From Methanocorpusculum sp. (GTDB lineage: Archaea > Halobacteriota > Methanomicrobia > Methanomicrobiales > Methanocorpusculaceae), in NCBI GenBank assembly GCA_029987045.1, contig DALTWN010000041.1, positions 1-7,989 on the forward strand: a stretch of DNA of 7,989 nucleotides, written 5' to 3'. The notes beneath the pieces were generated by a model. It was given only the letters and a program-made list of their open reading frames with translations, was not told the origin of the DNA and made no database searches. Position numbers and translations under genes: made by a program. This document shows positions 6,715-7,989 of the stretch, one piece after another; positions within the stretch are counted from its first letter, which is position 1; each line of letters opens with the position of its first letter.

Positions 6715-7386
6715 ATGTCTGCATCTCAAATAGCACAGCTGATTTCAACCGCGGAAATTTCCAACAGTGAAATCAGACGTGCAGCGGCCCATCTTTCAAA
6801 ACCGCTGCGTGCATCTCTTTTTTCCGAAACATCTGCTGAACACCGGAGTGCATCCGGAAAATTCTTTGAAGCACTGGTTTACGAAGTGCTCCTTGCCAGA
6901 GCAGATTCTGCAGATTCTGTCGCCAAGATCGCAGCCAAACTCAACGATGCAGAATACCATGAATTCGACCGGTTTACCAAAGACGGTCTCTGGTATTCCC
7001 ATGACGGTGAAATCCTGTTCCGCATCCACAAGAAAGTCGTTGCCGAAATCGATTTTCTTGTCCTCTGCACCGACAACACCCTGGTCTTTGGCGAAGTCAC
7101 TATCAATCCGGAAAGCATTCCATCACTTCTTCAAGAAGCTGAAGAGAAGAAACAGCTCTTGCGTATGCTCTGTGAACAGGCAAACCTTCCCTACACCATC
7201 GAATTCATGCTCGTAACCACCTCCTGCCCAGATCAGAAACCATATCTTGCAGATGGAGATGCATTCTGCTGCATCGAGAACGGAAACGCCCTCTGGAAAA
7301 ACGTGCATGTGAATGAAATCCTGCATAAGAAACGGGCCCCCGCACCCTGCAAAAAACGAGTAGATGGAAGAACACTCTTCCAGTGA
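6715..7386 (+). CDS. Unrecognised 223-aa protein, possible degenerate PD-(D/E)xK fold
   Basis: I do not recognise a named family. The protein is soluble, with helical residues 1-75 and a central alpha/beta region. A helix GKFFEALVYEVLLA (48-61, E52 and E57) is followed by strand AEIDFLVL (110-117, E111 and D113), then a hairpin to LVFGEVT (123-129, E127). A charged helix QEAEEKKQLLRML (140-152) and strand IEFMLVTTS (162-170) follow. This helix-E, strand-D, strand-E order resembles PD-(D/E)xK nuclease-like folds, but T129 stands where the catalytic lysine of ExK is expected; K145 or K146 in the next helix might substitute. Cysteines at 153, 171, 185, 186 and 212 form no clear metal motif. The tail is basic. 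The ATG directly abuts the gltX stop with no spacer and no ribosome site, so translation is probably coupled to gltX. TGA ends at 7386 before a T-run. Real coding is well supported; function is not. Confidence 0.82.
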   Translation: MSASQIAQLISTAEISNSEIRRAAAHLSKPLRASLFSETSAEHRSASGKFFEALVYEVLLARADSADSVAKIAAKLNDAEYHEFDRFTKDGLWYSHDGEILFRIHKKVVAEIDFLVLCTDNTLVFGEVTINPESIPSLLQEAEEKKQLLRMLCEQANLPYTIEFMLVTTSCPDQKPYLADGDAFCCIENGNALWKNVHVNEILHKKRAPAPCKKRVDGRTLFQ

Positions 7387-7392
7387 TTTTTT
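7387..7392 (+). terminator. T-run at the end of the gltX transcript
   Basis: TTTTTT directly follows the TGA of the 223-aa gene, inside the 13-bp gap between two convergent genes. Archaeal RNA polymerase terminates at short U-runs without a hairpin, so this is a plausible end for the plus-strand transcript. No matching T-run is seen for the minus-strand gene within the gap. Confidence 0.35.
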
Positions 7393-7399
7393 AATGTGA

Positions 7400-7989
7400 T
7401 TACCAGATACGTAAACCCGTATCTTTGGCAAGTTTTGTAGCTGCATCGGTAATTTGACCAAGCAGCATTACCGCAGGAATCTTTGCGATGATCAGTTTAC
7501 GCATGGTTTCTGCCGTACAATTTCCGCGAAGAACAACATAGGTTTCACCAAGATTGAGATGTTCATTCAAGGCATATCCAATAAGGATATCGACAGTATT
7601 CTGGGCAGTTACATCATCTGCAACACGGAGAAGTTTTCCCTCTTTGGAAAAGAGTCCAGCACTTGTCCAGGGCGATTCCGGAACCTGGTCTTCACTCTTT
7701 TTCAGCACAGATGCAGAAACAGATATCTCATGCTCAATTGCCCCGAGTTTTCCTGAATCAAGGAACGATGATGCCCCTCCACATCCTGCAAGAACCGTTT
7801 TCCGAGACAAGAGGATTGAATATGGGTGTTTTGTCACGACACTTACTTGGGGCTCTTCAACAATAACCGAATCGATATTGTCCATACTGTCAACAACACG
7901 CTCGGTAAAGAGTATTCCGTATACCAGATCCTGAGGAGATTCTGCGTGAGTCATGACCGTAAGTGTCGCTCTTCCATTAACAATAATCT
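7400..7989 (-). CDS. fdhD: FdhD-like formate dehydrogenase accessory protein (5' end beyond window)
   Basis: FdhD is a cytoplasmic sulfurtransferase that passes sulfur from a cysteine desulfurase to the molybdenum/tungsten cofactor of formate dehydrogenase. The frame stays open to the window edge: 11 codons before ATG 7954 read IIVNGRATLTV, which matches the N-terminal FdhD strand, so the true start is off the window. Family landmarks, counted from M at 7954, are DLVYGILFTERVV (9-21), GCGGASS (57-63, C58 in the place of the family's cysteine loop), AGLFSKEGKLL (99-109), DDVTAQNTVDILIG (113-126) and a C-terminal GNCTAETMRKLIIAKIPAV-like segment ending GLRIW. Many hallmark residues are missing: the second loop cysteine, the TGG-x-H stretch and the RHN triplet. 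It is therefore a divergent member, and formate dehydrogenase activation is inferred from family only. It converges on the gltX block, stops 13 bp apart. Confidence 0.78.
   Translation of the reverse strand, partial: IIVNGRATLTVMTHAESPQDLVYGILFTERVVDSMDNIDSVIVEEPQVSVVTKHPYSILLSRKTVLAGCGGASSFLDSGKLGAIEHEISVSASVLKKSEDQVPESPWTSAGLFSKEGKLLRVADDVTAQNTVDILIGYALNEHLNLGETYVVLRGNCTAETMRKLIIAKIPAVMLLGQITDAATKLAKDTGLRIW

Noticed and set aside
5878..6729. Minus-strand open frame of 283 codons antisense to gltX
   Set aside because: The length is striking, but the translation is Cys/Arg/Phe-rich with no recognisable domain, while the plus strand is an unambiguous synthetase.

Overview
The window looks like a stretch of a methanogenic archaeal chromosome, most likely order Methanomicrobiales (Methanocorpusculum-like). 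The reasons are an archaeal-type glutamyl-tRNA synthetase, an archaeal SMC ATPase, start codons that follow TATA-like boxes at near-leaderless distance with few Shine-Dalgarno sequences, U-run rather than hairpin-type gene ends, and an FdhD-family protein, which fits formate metabolism. The genus is inferred from protein style and was not tested by a search.

Layout. Positions 1-4068 (minus strand) hold three co-directional genes, read right to left: a TIM-barrel AP endonuclease IV/sugar isomerase family protein (4068-3301), an unrecognised 234-aa protein with a near-perfect coiled coil (3215-2511), and smc (2494 to beyond position 1, N-terminal 831 residues only). The coiled-coil gene and smc are 16 bp apart and almost certainly cotranscribed. 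The TIM-barrel gene is 85 bp upstream, and that gap carries its own TATA-like box. Positions 4128-7386 (plus strand) hold a small-multidrug-export family membrane protein, gltX, and an unrecognised 223-aa protein whose ATG directly follows the gltX stop codon. Positions 7400-7989 (minus strand) hold an FdhD-like gene whose 5' end lies off the window. It converges on the plus-strand block with 13 bp between the stops.

How the genes fit together. The minus-strand block reads as genome maintenance: possible DNA repair, chromosome organisation, and an unknown SMC neighbour that is the best candidate for something new. The plus-strand block is a translation gene plus two genes of unclear role. The TIM-barrel gene and the membrane-protein gene diverge from a 59-bp spacer with one near-symmetric TATA element centred almost equally far from both starts. 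The 223-aa protein shows a nuclease-fold-like acidic pattern lacking the usual lysine. The FdhD-like protein has lost most hallmark FdhD residues.

No tRNA, rRNA, CRISPR array, insertion sequence or prophage feature was found. Coding density is very high and no stretch over 300 bases lacks a gene; the longest gaps are 3216-3300 (85 bp), 4968-5028 (61 bp) and 4069-4127 (59 bp).
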